Below are positions 23,528-23,692 of a DNA stretch of 23,692 bases, one piece after another. The stretch's first letter is position 1. Every line of letters begins with the position of its first letter. The DNA lies in assembly GCA_017466065.1 (NCBI GenBank), contig JAFTUV010000037.1:1-23692 (forward strand), in the 5' to 3' direction. The stretch is from Bacteroidaceae bacterium (lineage in GTDB: Bacteria; Bacteroidota; Bacteroidia; Bacteroidales; Bacteroidaceae). Below the pieces are notes generated by a model that saw only the letters and a list, made by a program, of their open reading frames with translations, was not told where the DNA came from and did not search any database. The translations under genes were made by a program, and so were the position numbers.

Positions 23528-23692
23528 ATGAGCGATTTACAGACATACGCTGAGGCGGTACGGGTTATTAAGGAAGCGATATTGCGTAGTCAGTATCGTG
23601 CAGCATCTGCGGCTAATAAAGAACAACTATCATTGTATTACGGTATAGGTTGCTATGTTTCTAAGAACTCCCGTGAAGGCTTTTGGGGCAAA
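23528..23692 (+). CDS. DUF1016 (YhcG-type) protein, N-terminal part, truncated by window
   Basis: Only the first 55 codons are inside the window. VIKEAILRSQYRAASAANKE, then LSLYYGIGCYVSKNSREGFWGK, matches the start of the DUF1016 N-terminal domain (winged-helix-like), with the typical LYY-x-IG-x-Y/YV and WG-K pattern. Full-length members usually add a C-terminal PD-(D/E)XK nuclease domain of the YhcG type. The family is frequent in accessory regions beside restriction and other defence genes. It is transcribed divergently from the DarT operon. The rest of the gene cannot be judged. Confidence 0.82.
   Translation, partial: MSDLQTYAEAVRVIKEAILRSQYRAASAANKEQLSLYYGIGCYVSKNSREGFWGK

Overview
The window looks like a chromosomal segment of a Bacteroidales bacterium (Bacteroides/Prevotella-like). 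Indicators are the promoters, which use the Bacteroidetes -7 element TAnnTTTG or TAnnTTCG instead of a TATAAT box; lineage-typical genes such as a DUF3822 protein, a carboxypeptidase-regulatory plus beta-barrel outer-membrane protein and a RecD-like helicase; and the gene order MerR / M23 peptidase / alaS. The genus cannot be fixed from the sequence alone.

Layout. 1-240 is a tandem repeat of a 121-bp unit running off the left edge. 249-19014 is ordinary core chromosome: a MerR-type regulator and membrane-anchored M23 peptidase (minus), alaS (plus), a 53-aa peptide gene, a RecD-like helicase (minus), a plus-strand operon (membrane-anchored protein, DUF3822, rsmD), a cardiolipin synthase-type enzyme (minus), a 972-aa outer-membrane beta-barrel protein (minus), a plus-strand pair (unknown 125-aa protein and sigma-70-like factor), a minus-strand pair (GHL10-type lipoprotein and GNAT acetyltransferase), and uvrA (plus).

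19077-23233, directly after uvrA, is a visibly more AT-rich accessory island with one tight minus-strand operon of four genes. In transcription order these are a coiled-coil protein with a C-terminal DarT (DUF4433) ADP-ribosyltransferase domain, a small protein whose motifs resemble NADAR/YbiA-type ADP-ribose hydrolases (DUF6939-like), a ZorA/TolQ/MotA-like membrane stator with a long helical tail, and a ZorB/MotB-like protein with one membrane helix and an OmpA-like domain. Gaps between the genes are 3, 12 and 2 bases. My reading is a composite anti-phage system: a Zorya-like envelope motor unit coupled to a nucleic-acid ADP-ribosylation toxin and its de-modifying partner. This is the main discovery candidate.

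The operon has a clear promoter at 23432-23461 and a leader of roughly 190 nt. The leader holds a 15-codon upstream ORF, a 110-nt long-range imperfect hairpin and a competing pairing that ends before a T-run, which suggests conditional expression. Divergent from it, at the right edge, is the start of a DUF1016 (YhcG-type) protein, a family common in accessory regions.
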